NCBI GenBank assembly: GCA_964559295.1 | Contig: CAZLGO010000023.1 | Coordinates: 1-21,393, forward strand | From: CAZLGO01 sp964559295 | GTDB lineage: Archaea > Methanobacteriota > Methanobacteria > Methanobacteriales > Methanobacteriaceae | Direction: 5' to 3' | DNA length: 21,393 nt | Part shown: positions 21,305 through 21,393 of the stretch, piece after piece | How positions within the stretch are numbered: the first letter of the stretch is position 1 | Layout: each line of letters starts with the position of its first letter | Made by a program: the position numbers and the translations under genes | The notes under the pieces: model-generated | The model's database searches: none | What the model saw: the letters and a program-made list of their open reading frames with translations, nothing else | What the model was told of the DNA's origin: nothing

Positions 21305-21393
21305 ATGAGAATATCAAAAGAGGAAGGGGCACAAACTTCGGCTGAAATGATACTGATCTTTGGTGGCATGATCGTGATCGCAATTGCAGCTGC
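21305..21393 (+). CDS. Class III signal peptide prepilin, cut off at the window edge
   Basis: The first 29 residues of a small pilin-like protein. The N-terminus MRISKEEGAQTSAEMILIFG continues into the hydrophobic GMIVIAIAA. QTSAEMIL fits the class III signal motif QxSxExxxL of euryarchaeal prepilins, where EppA-type peptidase cuts just before the Gln and the hydrophobic helix forms the fibre core. ATG 21305 is preceded by TAGGTG, 13 bases after the TadC-like stop, so the two genes are co-transcribed. The rest of the protein lies outside the window. Confidence 0.85.
   Translation, partial: MRISKEEGAQTSAEMILIFGGMIVIAIAA

Overview
The window is archaeal and most likely from a methanogen of the order Methanobacteriales, probably Methanobacterium-like. 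The evidence is an archaeal topoisomerase VI pair, aIF1A, a RIO1 kinase, an archaeal Dim2/Pno1-type KH protein, a class III (QxSxExxxL) prepilin with its TadC/FlaJ-type membrane protein, an anaerobic cobamide-pathway reductase, and enzymes for a molybdopterin cofactor of the kind methanogens use. Base composition is low (my rough impression is about one third G+C). Several genes have strong GGAGG-type ribosome binding sites and a few start at UUG. From memory, the block carB-carA-(rimI)-UPF0146-P-ATPase-cbiJ and aIF1A-rio1-KH-top6B-top6A has the same order in Methanothermobacter; I could not check this here.

Layout. Positions 1-773 hold no intact gene, only possible remnants. On the minus strand follow a small conserved-looking unknown protein (774-1268), carB (1475-4504, interrupted by an in-frame TAA 49 codons before its natural end), carA (4519-5601) and rimI (5696-6130). 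Divergent from rimI is a tightly overlapping plus-strand operon: UPF0146 protein, a P-type Ca2+-ATPase-like pump, and cobalt-precorrin-6A reductase (6149-9836). A minus-strand segment (10122-13296) carries an HdeD-like membrane protein, two YbjQ/UPF0145 proteins (one fused to a membrane domain) and moeA. From 13426 the plus strand runs aIF1A, rio1, KH protein, top6B, top6A (translation, ribosome maturation and DNA topology), then mobB with a C-terminal Fe-S module, moaA, and the start of a pilus locus (TadC/FlaJ-like protein and a truncated prepilin at the right edge).

The most unusual content is intergenic. A family of short perfect or near-perfect inverted repeats (typical stems CAACCTTT/AAAGGTTG, GAACTTTT/AAAAGTTC, CTTGCAAC/GTTGCAAG, TTGCTGAAC/GTTCAGCAA) joined by conserved linkers (ATCAAATTTTGTGAAC, TTCTTTGGATCAACCC) sits at six or seven gene boundaries. 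Two loci (17985-18314 and 19929-20054) carry the same hairpins in the same order with pairing-preserving base changes, and the short GAAC/GTTC hairpin can open to enclose two further hairpins. Several genes (rimI, KH protein, moaA) end inside a repeat, which supplies their stop codon. Just before the TadC-like gene a repeat block is flanked by two similar copies of the translation-initiation region (20 of 25 bases identical), which looks like an insertion or duplication footprint. I regard this modular repeat as the best candidate for something undescribed; its function is unknown from sequence alone.
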